Source: Symsagittifera roscoffensis | Lineage: Eukaryota; Xenacoelomorpha; Acoela; Convolutidae | DNA length: 60,000 nt | Reading direction: 5' to 3' | Assembly: GCF_963678635.1 (NCBI RefSeq) | Contig: NC_087064.1 | Span: forward strand, 77,163,718-77,223,717 | Part shown: one piece after another, positions 1 to 11,500 of the stretch | Position numbering within the stretch: position 1 is the first letter of the stretch | Layout of the letters: every line of letters starts with the position of its first letter | The notes under the pieces: model-generated | What the model was told of the DNA's origin: nothing | What the model saw: the letters and a program-made list of their open reading frames with translations, nothing else | The model's database searches: none | Made by a program: the position numbers and the translations under genes

Positions 1-297
1 GCCCAATGGAATCGCTGTTTCCAATGCTCCCATTATAATTGTGGTTCCGCCTGTTTCGGAAGCCAGAGTGCCACAATTCCAAGGGGGTTTTTCCCCCTCC
101 ATCCGCTGGCTGTGCCATAACAAGGGATAGTTAAAACGATACGGTTGAAGATTGAATTCAACTTGTTTCTAGTTCGCATAAATAAGACTCTGAACTAGAG
201 GTCAACACATAGCAGACTAGACAGACCTAGACTGATTGACAGGCAGGAACCAAATGCACCTTTAGTCATAATATGAGAACTCTCACATGACACATAT
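1..297. other. Left edge, no gene recognised
   Basis: No coding region seen. Contains a short G5/C5 inverted pair (around 91-107). The rest is AT-rich unique-looking sequence up to the duplicated segment that starts near 298. Confidence 0.5.
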
Positions 298-1080
298 GCT
301 CTAACATAACACAGCACTGAACAACGTATTGTTGTACGCATGGCTAGATCCTTGCATACACAAGAAAATTAAAAAGGCAAAAAAAACTGTTGTATTTTAA
401 TCCGAAAACGGCAAAGAAAAATTATGAACGAAAACCAGCGCATTGAAAAAATTTAAACTGATTTTCATCTGAAACGTAAATTTTTACAAGGAACCTGTTA
501 ACTAATTTCTTCTTTTAAACTGATTCTCTTTGGTTGATTTTTTACTTACAAATGCTAATTTTCAGCTTAACCCCAAGTTTTAAGTTTTTGAGAAATATTT
601 TTTATCAGCATCTTTAAAAATAGGTCACTCCAGGCTGGCTTTAAGAAATAACAAAAATGTAAGCGTTATCTATAAATGTATGATTTAAAAGTACAACCAA
701 TGTTTTATTTAAAAACAAAGCTAAATACTGAGACTTAATTTTGATCTTTAAGTTAATGCACTACACATTTCTTTGCACTTAATTTGTCAAACGAAATGTC
801 TGTCAAATCAAGTACTTTTCGATCACTCCATCAGTAATCACTTTTATTGATCTATAGCTATCAATTTTTTTTGAAATTGATGCTCGTTTTGCACTGTTTT
901 GTTATTCAAGAACACATTACTACATCTATTTGGTACCAACAATCAGGATATATTATGCTTTGGAAATGAGCCCAAAAGTTTACATCAAAAACCGAATCAA
1001 ATAAAATTATTTAAAAACAGTACAAACCCAATATTTTTGAAAATGGAAATAATATTTTTCCTGTTCTAATAAAGTATCAA
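298..1080 (+). repeat. Duplicated segment A (copy of 2800-3962)
   Basis: The sequence from GCTCTAACATAACAC at 298 to AATAAAGTATCAA at 1080 recurs at 2800-3962 with scattered substitutions and small indels. The other copy carries a 368 bp insertion (3261-3628) that is missing here, so this copy is its empty site. Homology stops exactly where a Helentron-like element begins at 1081. No coding potential recognised. Confidence 0.85.
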
Positions 1081-1616
1081 CAAAACTGCTCGTATCAGGG
1101 CAAAGCCCTGAATGTTCCGACTGCGTTTTAAGGTTTATGGAGCAGTAATAACATAAAAAAATTTAAAGAATTAAAACAAAATCAAAAGAAAATTTTTTTC
1201 TAAATTTTGAAATTTTTAAAAGAAAATCATCCCCCCACACGCCATACAAAGTACAAAAGGATAGATTTCGTTCCTTGCAACAAACCAATTATGGCACAGA
1301 AGCTTCTTTTAACCAATTTAGAACAAATTCTAAGACGGATTAACTCTCCGCTTACGCGTTAGTAGCGCGAAATATATCGCGCGTTAATTGTCCCAAATTG
1401 GCCAAAATGGCAATCTTTAAACCCCCGTAACTCTACGAAAAAGGATCACAGGTGAAATATTTTTTCAAATTTGAGCTCAGGACAACAATACCTTCCGAAT
1501 GATATTTAAAAAAATCTGTCAAAAACGGCTAGTTAAAACCTCAAAAATTGTCTGAAGAAAAAAAAACCCACCCCGAGCACAAATATTCCGTTACTTTCGT
1601 ATCGAAAATCGGAACA
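1081..1616 (-). mobile_element. Helentron-like non-autonomous element, copy 1
   Basis: About 536 bp. Read on the minus strand it starts TGTTCCGAT (TGTTCCGACT in other copies). It ends with the inverse AGTCGGAACA, then a GC-rich hairpin (CAGGGC/GCCCTG) and about 15 nt of tail ending near CAGTTTTG. A terminal 5' repeat paired with a subterminal 3' repeat upstream of a 3' hairpin is the layout of Helentron/HINE-type rolling-circle elements. No target duplication is seen. An internal CGCG-flanked palindrome lies near 1365-1385. No ORF, so non-autonomous. The family assignment is inference; the repeat family itself is certain. Confidence 0.7.
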
Positions 1617-1620
1617 AAAA

Positions 1621-1876
1621 AGATAGGAACATTGGCTAATAGAGAAGTTTCATTATAATCAAGTTTTCCTAAGAACTTTGGCCTAGAATATTGGGTAGCA
1701 TTTTTTCGATGCTTTCGTGGAGCCTTGTGTTACCAATTGTTCCGACTTCGAAACGCCACAAGCCACTTTCGAAACGCTGTGATTCGAGCTGCGATAAAAC
1801 ATTTCTCCAATTTTTCAGTGACGATTTTTTTCTTAGACTATTTTGAGTGGCGATATTGATCGATTAGCAATTCAGA
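1621..1876 (+). repeat. Duplicated segment C (copy of 5532-5845)
   Basis: Begins AGATAGGAACATTGGC and ends GATTAGCAATTCAGA. It matches part of intron 4 of the sulfotransferase gene with high identity but lacks about 60 bp found there. It sits between two Helentron-like copies. It contains TGTTCCGACTTCGAAACG, similar to the 5' end of the Helentron-like family, so it may itself derive from a related element. Confidence 0.8.
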
Positions 1877-2132
1877 CAAGACTGCTCGTATCAGGGCGAA
1901 GACCTGAATGTTCCGACTGCCCATTAAGGTTTATGGAGCAGTAATATCATTAAAAATTAAAAGTAATAAAAACAAAATGAAATTTTTTTCTTCAAAAATT
2001 TGAAATTTTTTAAATAAAAATCATCCCCCCACACGCCATATAAAGTAAAAAAAAGGATAGATTTCGCTACTTGTAACAAATCAATTATGGAAAATAAGCT
2101 TCGTTAAACCAATTTGGAACGATTTCTTAGAC
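1877..2132 (-). mobile_element. Helentron-like element, truncated copy 2
   Basis: Has the hairpin end (CAAGACTGCTCG, then a mutated hairpin with GCGAAGACC), the poly-A/T tract, the CCCCCCACACGCC block and the AAGCTTCGTTAAACC block. Homology stops near 2132, so the half carrying the CGCG palindrome and the TGTTCCGACT end is missing. The segment C copy at 5845 shows the locus without this insertion. Confidence 0.7.
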
Positions 2133-2799
2133 TTCCTTTCTTTCTTACCACTTTCTCAAAATGGCTCATGCTGTGCATTAATAACAATTGAATAGGTCAT
2201 GTAGACTCGGAGTGAAGCCATGATATAATGTAAGATATCAATTCAGTCACGAAAAGACCATTTGGTGGCCGAAAAATTTTCTCCGTATCTTTTGAAATTG
2301 TTTAATAGAAAACTAAGTTTCAAAAGATCTTGAATTCGAACATTTTCTATTTTGAACAGCTTATAGACAAGCCTATATTGATGGAGGAAAGTTGTCAATT
2401 CAAATGATTGAGGAGGTTTATCAGTTTAAGAAATTCTTTAAAATAAAATACAACATAATCATTTTCTTTCAAGGTAATTAGAGAAATGACCATTTAGGAA
2501 CAAACAATTTTTTTTCAATTAGTCAAAGAATTTTTAAAAAAGAGAAAATCTCAAGCATCATTTTAGCTGAGACCTAAATTTTTGATTAATATGTGTTTTC
2601 GAATCAATTATAACTCAATTTGCAAAATAATTAGTTACATAACATTCACAACTTTACTGAAGGCCTAATAAAAAGCAACAGCGTCTCTGTATTACTCTGA
2701 GGAACTCTTATGTGAGATTAATAACAAATTGATCTAAATTTTAATTCAGGTTCTCAGAACGTCTGTTTTGTTCTCATAGTTACTGAGCTGCTGAGTCTT
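2133..2799. other. No gene recognised
   Basis: AT-rich sequence between the truncated Helentron-like copy and duplicated segment B. No coding, RNA or repeat signal was recognised. Confidence 0.5.
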
Positions 2800-3962
2800 G
2801 CTCTAACATAACACAACACTGAACAACGTATTTTTTGTACGCATGGCTAGATCCTTGCATACACAAGAAAATTAAAAAGGCAAAAATAAACTTGTTATAT
2901 TTTAATCCGAAAACGGCAAAGAAAAATTAGGAACGAAAACCAGCGCATTGAAAAAATTTAAATTGATTTTCATCTGAAACGTAAATTTTCACAAGGAACC
3001 TGTTAACTAATTTCTTCTTTTAAACTGATTCTCTTTGGTTGACTTTTTACTTACAAATGCTAATTTTCAGCTTAACCCCAAGTTTTAAGTTTTTGAGAAA
3101 TATTTTTTATCAGCATCTTTAAAAATAGATTACTCCAGGCTGGCTTTAAGAAATGTTAGATTTAAATATAACAAAAATGTAAGCGTTATCTATAAATGTA
3201 TGAAAAATGTTTTATTTAGAAACAAAGCTAAATACTGAGACTAAATTTTGATCTTTAAGTTGAGTTGGGACTGATAGTCTAACTCATAGAGTAATTTCAG
3301 ATAAGGTACACCGTCTGCTCGTCACGCTATCTTATTTTCGGCCGGATAGATTCGTGCAACTTCTTAGTCTAATACCAATCTTAATCTTACTCTTATATCT
3401 CTTAGTCTCATTAGATCTAGATTATACTGGTTTGTTACGAGTTGGTCTCTTGGAAAAGGCAACTAAGCTGTAAGTTAAATTCAGAATGCTCTGGTGCTGA
3501 AACTACAAGTAGTTTCAGCCTTTACAAATAAGTCGTTAGTTAGATGGAGTATGATTGGTTAGTATTCAATATTTTATAGGGATAAAATATCTAATTTATA
3601 ACCAATACGTAATTTATATCACGTTCCAAAGTTAATCCACTACACATTTCTTTGCACTTAATTTGTCAAACGAAATGTATGTCAAATCAAATACTTTTCG
3701 ATCACTCCATCAGTAATCACTTTTATTGATCTATAGCTATCAAAATTTTTTGAAATTGCTGTACGTTTTGAACTGTTTTGTTGTTCAAGAACACATTACG
3801 ACACCTATTTGGTACCAACAATCAGGATATATTATGCTTTGGAAATGAGCCCAAAAATTTATATCAAGAACCGAATCAAACAAAATTATTTAAAAACAGT
3901 ACAAACCCAATATTTTTGAAAATTGAAATCAATATTTTTCCTGTGCTAATAAAGTATCAATA
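2800..3962 (+). repeat. Duplicated segment B (copy of 298-1080, with insertion)
   Basis: Colinear with 298-1080 but interrupted at 3261-3628 by a solo-LTR-like insertion. After 3962 the sequence continues as TAAATATTG, where segment A instead meets a Helentron-like end. The short reading frame at 3778-3963 also exists in segment A with changes and has no recognisable protein. Confidence 0.85.
3261..3628 (+). mobile_element. Solo LTR, 368 bp, with target duplication
   Basis: Starts TGAGTTGGG, ends CACGTTCCA and is flanked by AAGT on both sides (3257-3260 and 3629-3632). Segment A at about 756-762 has one AAGTT and no insertion, which fixes the boundaries. A diverged minus-strand relative lies at 49917-50279 with the same ends and the same CTCATAGAGTAATTT and GGCCGGATAGATT blocks. 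TG...CA ends, size and a short TSD fit an LTR left after recombination. No internal region is seen, so superfamily is unknown. Confidence 0.65.
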
Positions 3963-5301
3963 AATATTGTTTGCTGTAGTTGAGATATATAAAAAACCAA
4001 ATTGCGGGAAAAATTTAAAATGTTCACAAAACATTTTATTCTAAAAGTTTTCTAGACTATTACATTTAAGTGAGCTTATCAGCTGAGTACCTATGAGTTA
4101 TTGATAGAGAAAAAACTCCAAACTAAAGCCCCTAAACGGCAACTGGTTCTTATGAAATTATAAGCACCGCAAACCGAAGTGTTCTATTAAGCTTCTAACA
4201 AAATTTGAAAAGTTGAAAAAAAGTTTTTGCGGCCAGATAAAAAGTTGCTACCGAATCAGCGAAAAATGTATAATTTTCAAACCAGCGTATTGTTTTGTTA
4301 GTAGTTTAGTATGAGCTATTTAAAAATTTTTAAGGCAGTTAGCTGATTCAAGATAATCAAAAACAAAATTTTCTTTCTAAATCACCATTAAAAATTTTGT
4401 TTATAGAACTTCACCTGAATAAAGATTTTATCAAAAAATTTCCCAAATGATTCAGAAAGATCGGAATTTAAGTAAGATTAAATTATTTTACTAGGTCAAA
4501 AAAACAAAGAAAAATTGAACAAACAGGTCATAAACTGATCATGAAAATGGAGAACTTTTTATTCCGATCACTGAAAAGGGAGAAGAACTAAGGTATTAAG
4601 ATGTGTTATAGATTTTTATGTTACCCAACCAATTTAACTGACGCTTATTTGACTTCAGCAGAACTGGCCCAAAGTTTTACTTGTTCGAAGTTTTGCGCCG
4701 AGGGGAGGGGGGGGGGGGGGGTGGGGTTGAACTGAAGTTTTGCTTTACTGAGTGTAAGTTCTATTGACATGCGAATTAGACAAACCCTGTTCGAGTCCTC
4801 TCCTTGCTCTATTTGGCGTTACGTCGATAAAAAAATGAACTCACTGTACACTTTCAAAGTTTTCAATTCAAAATAGTTTAAACTCAAATTTTAGCAAAAG
4901 CACCAGGTTGTTCACAAAAATTACAATAAACAGACACTGAATATTGTGCAGTATTACAAATAAAGTAAGTACAAACATGCTAACCGAATTTCACAGTATT
5001 CTGGTTTTTGAGAACTATTTTTAAAAAATTTTCCGTGAAAAAGTTAGACGACAAAATTAAAAAACGATGAACATTTTTTTTCTGAAATTATTTTTAGTTC
5101 TTCACGATCTAAACAAACAATGATTGGAATATCTTTTTTGGCACAAAAATGTTAACTTATATCAACAAAAAGACTAGCTAATTAAATATTTTAGGTCATT
5201 TGAACTGAAATTGCGAAAAGAAATCAGAGACCTAAAACACAAAATCAAAGGAAGCGGTCAAGATGACTCCAATGATTCTTAATTATTTAAATTAATCATC
5301 G
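3963..5301. other. 3' flank of the sulfotransferase gene
   Basis: No second gene recognised. Contains a run of 15 G (4707-4721). On the minus strand just beyond the stop codon at 5302 no canonical AATAAA is visible within about 100 nt, only AT-rich variants, so the gene's 3' end is not defined. Confidence 0.45.
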
Positions 5302-5518
5302 CTATAAGTTATAGTCTTCCTCGTCCGGTGGCTGATAATGTGACTGTGCCCTGTGGTCATCTGGGTGGAGAATCCAGTCGAAGCTGTACCCGACTAGATG
5401 GAAAAAGTTGAGACTCTTGGGACAGAGAGTGGAGAGGGTGGCCTCGAAGGACTTCTTGGATGGCAGAGTGTACTTTGGATCCTCCGAGTTGGCGTTGCTT
5501 TTTACATGATGCACATCT
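5302..5518 (-). CDS. Sulfotransferase exon 5 (C-terminus)
   Basis: 217 bp, completes the split Arg codon and ends at TAG (5304-5302). Acceptor CTCTCTGTTGTAG|A. Codes for the substrate-side C-terminus with LPSKKSFEATLSTLCPKS and FFHLVGYSFDW, where the family ends with a hydrophobic 'L..L.g..f.W' block. The tail is acidic (PPDEEDYNL). Confidence 0.87.
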
Positions 5519-8500
5519 CTACAACAGAGAGTTAAAGATAGGAACATTGGCTAATAGAGAAGTTTTATTATAATCATTTTGGCCTAAAATATTGGGTAGC
5601 CTTTTTTCGATGCTTTTTAAATAAACGGATGTCGAAAAACATTCTAAACGTCAAAAGATTTTCATGCAAAAGTAGTTCGCGGAGTCTTGTGTTACCAATT
5701 GTTCCGACTTCGAAACGCCACAAGCCACTTTCGAAACGCTGTGATTCGAGCTGCGATAAAACATTTCTCCAATTTTTCCAGTGACGATTTTTTTCTTAGA
5801 CTATTTTGAGTGGCGATATTGATCGATTAGCAATTCAGATAAAGAAATTAAAAAACCTTGCTATTGCTAGCTAATTTTAAAATTTGAAATTTGCAAACTC
5901 TGTACAACCCTTCCCTCATTAGGAAAACTCCTCAGTAATAAGGCAGCCGACTATACTCATTGAAAAAATTCGCAAACACTCGCAAAACAAAACCAATCAT
6001 CAAAAAAGCTCTGAATTCTGATTAAAAGACACAAAACCTGGAAAAAGACACATAGCCTTTTGAACAAACAAGTTTAAAAAGCACCTACTTTATTACTGGA
6101 AAATCAAAAGTTTTTTTGTTCCGACTTTCGATACAAAAGTAACGGAATAATTGTGCTCGGGGTGGGTTTTTTTTCTTCAGACAAATTTCGACTTTTTAAC
6201 TAGCCATTTTTGACGGAATTTTTTTTTATCTTTCAAAAGGTATTGTTGTCCTGAGCTTAAATTTGAAAAGATATTTCACCTGTGATCATTTTTCGTAAAG
6301 TTATGAGGGTTTAGAGATTGCCCTTTTGACCAATTTGGGACAATTAACGCGCGATATTATTCGCGCTATTAACGCGTAAGCGGAGGTTTAATCCGTCTTA
6401 TAAATCGATCCAAATTGGTTGAACGAAGCTTATTTGTCATAATTGATTTGATACAAGGAACGAAAACTATCTTTTTGTACTTAATATGGCGTGTGGGGGG
6501 ATGATTTTTATAAAAAAAATTCAAATACGAAAGTAACGGAATATTTGTGCTCGGGGTGGGTTTTTTTTTCTTCAGACCAATTTCGACTTTTTAACTAGAC
6601 ATTTTTGACGGAATTTTTTTAATATCATTCGAAAGGTATTGTTGTCCTGAGCTTAAATTTGAAACGATATTTCACCTGTGATCATTTTTCGTAAAGTTAT
6701 GAGGGTTTAAAAATTACCATTTTGGCTAATTTGGGACAATTAACGCGCGATATATTTCGCGCTATTAACGCGTGAGCGGAGATTTAATCCGTCTTAGAAA
6801 TCGTTCCAAATTGGTTGAAAGAAGCTTATTTGCCATAATTGATTTGTTACAAGGAGCGAAATCTATTCTTTTGTAGTTTAAATGGCGTGTGGGGGGATGA
6901 TTTTCATGGAAAAATATTTCAAATTTTAGAATTTTTTTTTTTCATTTTTTAAACATTTTATTTGTTAATGATATTTATGTTATTACTGCTCCATAAATTT
7001 TAAAAGGCACTCGGAACATTCAGGGCTTCGCCCTGATACGACTAGTCTTGTTTTATTTCATTTAATTTTTTTAAATGTTATTACTGCTGCTCCATAAACC
7101 TTAAAAGGCAGTCGGAACATTCAGGGCTTCGCGCTGATACGAGCAGTCTTGTTTCATTTTAAAATTAAGAAAATTATCGGAACTTTAACACAGTGTTTTA
7201 TTGAATTTCCTGTTGCTTTTAAGAAAAAAGTGATTGAATAAAAAATAAATTGACGGTTCAGTCTTTCATCTAAAGTCGTAAAATTAAGTCTGAAAACCGG
7301 AAACGTGGCGAACAATTTTTTATCGACAATGACATTTTTAAGAATCCAAATCACACTCAAAAAAGATCACACTTTAACCCCTATAAGCTTTGTTTGAGGT
7401 GGTCATAATAAGTCGAAAAAACCAACCTAGGCCATAGTTTCTTCCAGCCAGTCGGAACCATAGCTGATTGATTTTGTTAAATTACTTGTGGATATTTACG
7501 AGAGCTCAAAAATTTTGATTCAGAAACTTGAAACAAGAAGTTTTGCGATCATTACACATTACTTCTCGTGGAGCCCATAAATTTAAACCAGGAAATTAAT
7601 TAAGCACCCTTCCGCCCCGAAAGATCAAAAATGCTAATATAAAACTGGTCAACTATTGAGACTTTGATATGAAAACGTTTAGAAAAACACAACCGCCAGA
7701 CAGCTGGAAAAGTTTTAATAAACTAAGGTTAGACAGAGATTCAATCACTAATTTTGTTTGAACTTAACTCAACTTTTGAATTTCAGAGAAAAGATTAAAA
7801 TAACCGTAAATTATTTCAAATTCAAGAGACTTGTCTGATTGACGTTTTATTTTTAAAAACTAATCCATTTTGTTAAAATACGATCAATTTTCTTTTCCAC
7901 TGGGATTGCAAAAAGTCATTTTTCACTCTAAAAATGACAGGCAGTTTTTTTTCCTTCATTTAATTTCTGTTATTGGAAAGGCGAAAGAGTAATAAGAATT
8001 TCGCGTTGAAATGATTCTGAAAAACGAGCTACCGCAGAAATCAAGAATCAAACAGATAAAATAAACAAATTGGCAGGAAGAAATTAAGTCTTTTTTTAAA
8101 AAAAATTGCATACGACAAAGTCTATAAAAATTGGACTCTAGATCTCTGAGGGATATCTTTCATCAATAGTAGAGGGAAATTTTGCCGAGAAAAAATGTCA
8201 CTCAACTAAAAACTGAGCGACTTACTTCACTAAAACTATGACCACTAAATGTTTAAAAATTCAACTGAAGAAAAAACATATTACGAGAAGCTTTTTCAAC
8301 TGAAGAAAAAAGTTTCTCGTAATATTTTAAAGCTTTTTTTGTTTCTCGTGGGGGTCCTTCGTTTTTCTCTCACCTGTTGGGCACGTTGTAGTGGTTCTGC
8401 ACCTGAGTCATGATATGCTGCACAAACTTCTCCTCCATAAGAAACTCACTCTGCACAATCAGGACATTCTGGGGTGGCACCAACTGCAGAAAGTTACCCA

Positions 8501-11500
8501 AGATGGTCCTGTAGTCGGACAGAGTCAAGCTACGAAGTGGCAGTGTCTGTCGGTCCTTGTTCGACATCGCCCTCGTCTTGCCCGAGCCCCGAATGAGGTG
8601 GTCGTTGTGGTCTGAGATTGCCCTGAGGAGTGGATCTCTCACTAGCATCACGAACTTGGCATCCGGATCCGAACACATTATCTTCCTCGCGCTCATTGGC
8701 TAAACAAAGCAAAAGTTTTCAATGTTGGCTGAAAATTTTGTTTAAGTTTTTGGCACGATTCTTTAACCTAGTCGACAAGAACTGAAGTATAAGTTTTTTT
8801 CAGGTTAAACTGGTGTTTATTTTCTATTATGTCACCATAACCTAACTTATGCTATTATAACCGCAGTAAAAAAAATATGGCGTCACCCCATCGATAATCT
8901 GAGAAACTAAACAAAAAGTATTTTGCGTGTACTTTTCAGTAAATAATTCCTATACACAAAAGTAAGTAATCAGCAAGACAATCATGCTAACCGTGCAAGA
9001 AAATATTGAACTACTGCTGTAGAAGTCTGACTCTCAAGGGTCTAAAACTTCAGTTCAGAGCAGGAAAGAAAGTCTGAATGTCAATTTGATGAAACTTTTA
9101 TTATACGGTTCAGAAAAAAAGTTTTTAAGAATCTACAGATGGGTCTGAAAAGGTTTTCCACAACTGACAATAATTCGATATAAATTTTATGCTAGGCGCT
9201 GACTAAAGAATGGGTTTCTCAAAAATCCATCAAATACTTATGATATGCAGTTGGACTATTAGCGGCATAACACCGGGTTTTCAGACAACACTAGCCAAGT
9301 AATTTTACGTGCCTGCTGATGATAGTCTGAAAAACTTTAGGAGTTAGATAAAAATCCAAATTTGAAAATAAAAACAATGGAAGAAGCCCAATCTGTGTCT
9401 CAATTCAAGAAAATTAATTATTTGTATGGTGTAAGAATCTGCGTGCAGATGCCATTCAAGTAAAAAAATTAACATAGTGGTTGTATTTTACAAGCGTAGC
9501 ACCGCTTCAATTACTGGAAGCTAAATCCCGAACTAAAAATTGCTATTCAGCGTTCATTGAAAAATTTCAGAACATGAGACTTGTTGAAATACTACAGCTA
9601 GAAAAATTCAAAAACTGAGGATCGTGGATGCTATCTACCACAACAATCAGTCTTCAGGAAAATTCGCCTGCTACAAAACTTCAAATATCTGCTGCAACTT
9701 CTGCTAAAATCTACCAAAATTTCTTCTGGACAATCTTCTTCAGCATTTCAGCAGTTTTGAGTCCACGATGCGACTGAGATATTGAAGTTAGTCAAAATGC
9801 CCAGGATAATTGGTTTGATCTCACTCGGACATTTCCTAAATTACGAAAACGGCAGACACAGCGACCTATAAAAACTAGTTCGTTCAATCACAGAAGTTCC
9901 GCTTCATATCTATGGGGATGCTTTTGAAAAAGCACACGCAGCAGCAATATACGCTAGAATAACAGTTGTCAACAACAAAGCCGCTGCGTATCCACTGACG
10001 TCAAAAACACAAGTGACTCCTATCAAAGCTATTTCAGTTCCCAAGCATCAATTTTGTGGTACCAGCTGTGAGTGATCGAAACAGCCTCCTCACATTTTAA
10101 TTTTCGGAAAACTTTTAAAAGCAGCTGTCAAATGTATTTGAAATTAATTTTTAAAAATAATCGACACAAAAATCTCAGCTACGAGGATTTGATTCCAAGA
10201 CCGAACCAAATTGATGCTGTTTCAACTTCCTGCCCAGAAGACGACAACAGCACTGAAGCAAAAGCTCTCGACCTGCGATATCTGGATCACATTCCTGCAA
10301 TGAAAACTACATCAAAAAGACCTTGTACAGTTCTAAGTCCACTTAGCGAAGACGAGAGCGTTACAAAACTGCCACTTCCTCTGCTGTAACTTACTGTCAC
10401 TTCCTCTGCAAAAGTGGACACCAATAATCCCAAAAGAACTGAAGGGCTACTAAAAGATATGGGGAAAGAAAAATCGGTTATGCTGGAAACGTTTGCGGAC
10501 AGAATCAAATAAGAGCCTTGGGAGTCAGTTGGAAGCCAAACAAACCTATAATTTGAACTGCTCTATCCTAATTCAGGTACTCACAAATAGACTTGGCTGT
10601 CAACTATCTTGAAACTACTCAATCCAACGGGTTGGCTAGCTCCGTTTTTCAATAATTTCAAGCGCCTCATTCAACAATTTTGGGTCAATGATGCGACTGA
10701 GATATTGAAGTTAGTCAAAATGCCCAGGATAATTGGTTTGATCTCACTCGGACATTTCCTAAATTACGAAAACTGCAAAAACGAGTTCGAAAACTGCAAA
10801 AACAACCTATAAAAACAAGTTCGTTCAATCAAAGAAGTTCCGCTTCATATCTATGGGGATGCTTCTGAAAAAGCACACGCAGCAGCAATATACGCTAGAA
10901 TAACAGTTGTCAACAACAAAGCCGCTGCGTATCAACTGACGTCAAAAACACAAGTGACTCCTGTAAAAACTATTTCAGTTCCCAAGCATCAATTTTGCGG
11001 TGCCAGCTTAGCTTCCAAGCTTCTAAAAGCAGTTCAAGAAAATTCAGGAAAAAATGAACCCCGCATAATCTTTCAAGAATGTTTTGAGCCTAATCGCTTG
11101 CACAGTTTAAGAACGCGGAAAGCCTGAGTCGCAAATCATGGTTCACAATTGCAAGTCAATTCACCTGGCAGTGTATGGAAACATGCCCCTACTACATCAA
11201 TCATGTCGGCTTAGCTTCTAGCGGTGAATTAGCTGTTATGTTGAGATCATCTTCATTGTAAATTGGAAATCTATTGGAAATCTAGAAAAAAGATCCAATT
11301 AACAGCCATCTCCCGCTGAATTACCGCAAAGTCGAACATGCAACAAAAAATAACAAAGCAAGCAAGTTTATTAAATTTGCTCTAATCATACTCATGGAAA
11401 ACAGTCTTTGAAAGTAATTTAAACCTAAAAAACTAAATTTTGTGGACTCGCACAACTCACACTGCTTGCTGTAGTTTTTTTAACGGTTGAAATAAAAGAC

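Noticed and set aside
1081-1616. Interpreting the 530 bp family as a cut-and-paste MITE
   Set aside because: The inverted pair is terminal on one side and subterminal on the other, followed by a hairpin, and no TSD flanks the copies.
4701-4726. G-rich run as a G-quadruplex regulatory site
   Set aside because: Homopolymer of uncertain length with no nearby gene start; likely length polymorphism or sequencing error.
8391-8615. Plus-strand frame over exon 4
   Set aside because: Shadow of exon 4, no motif of its own.
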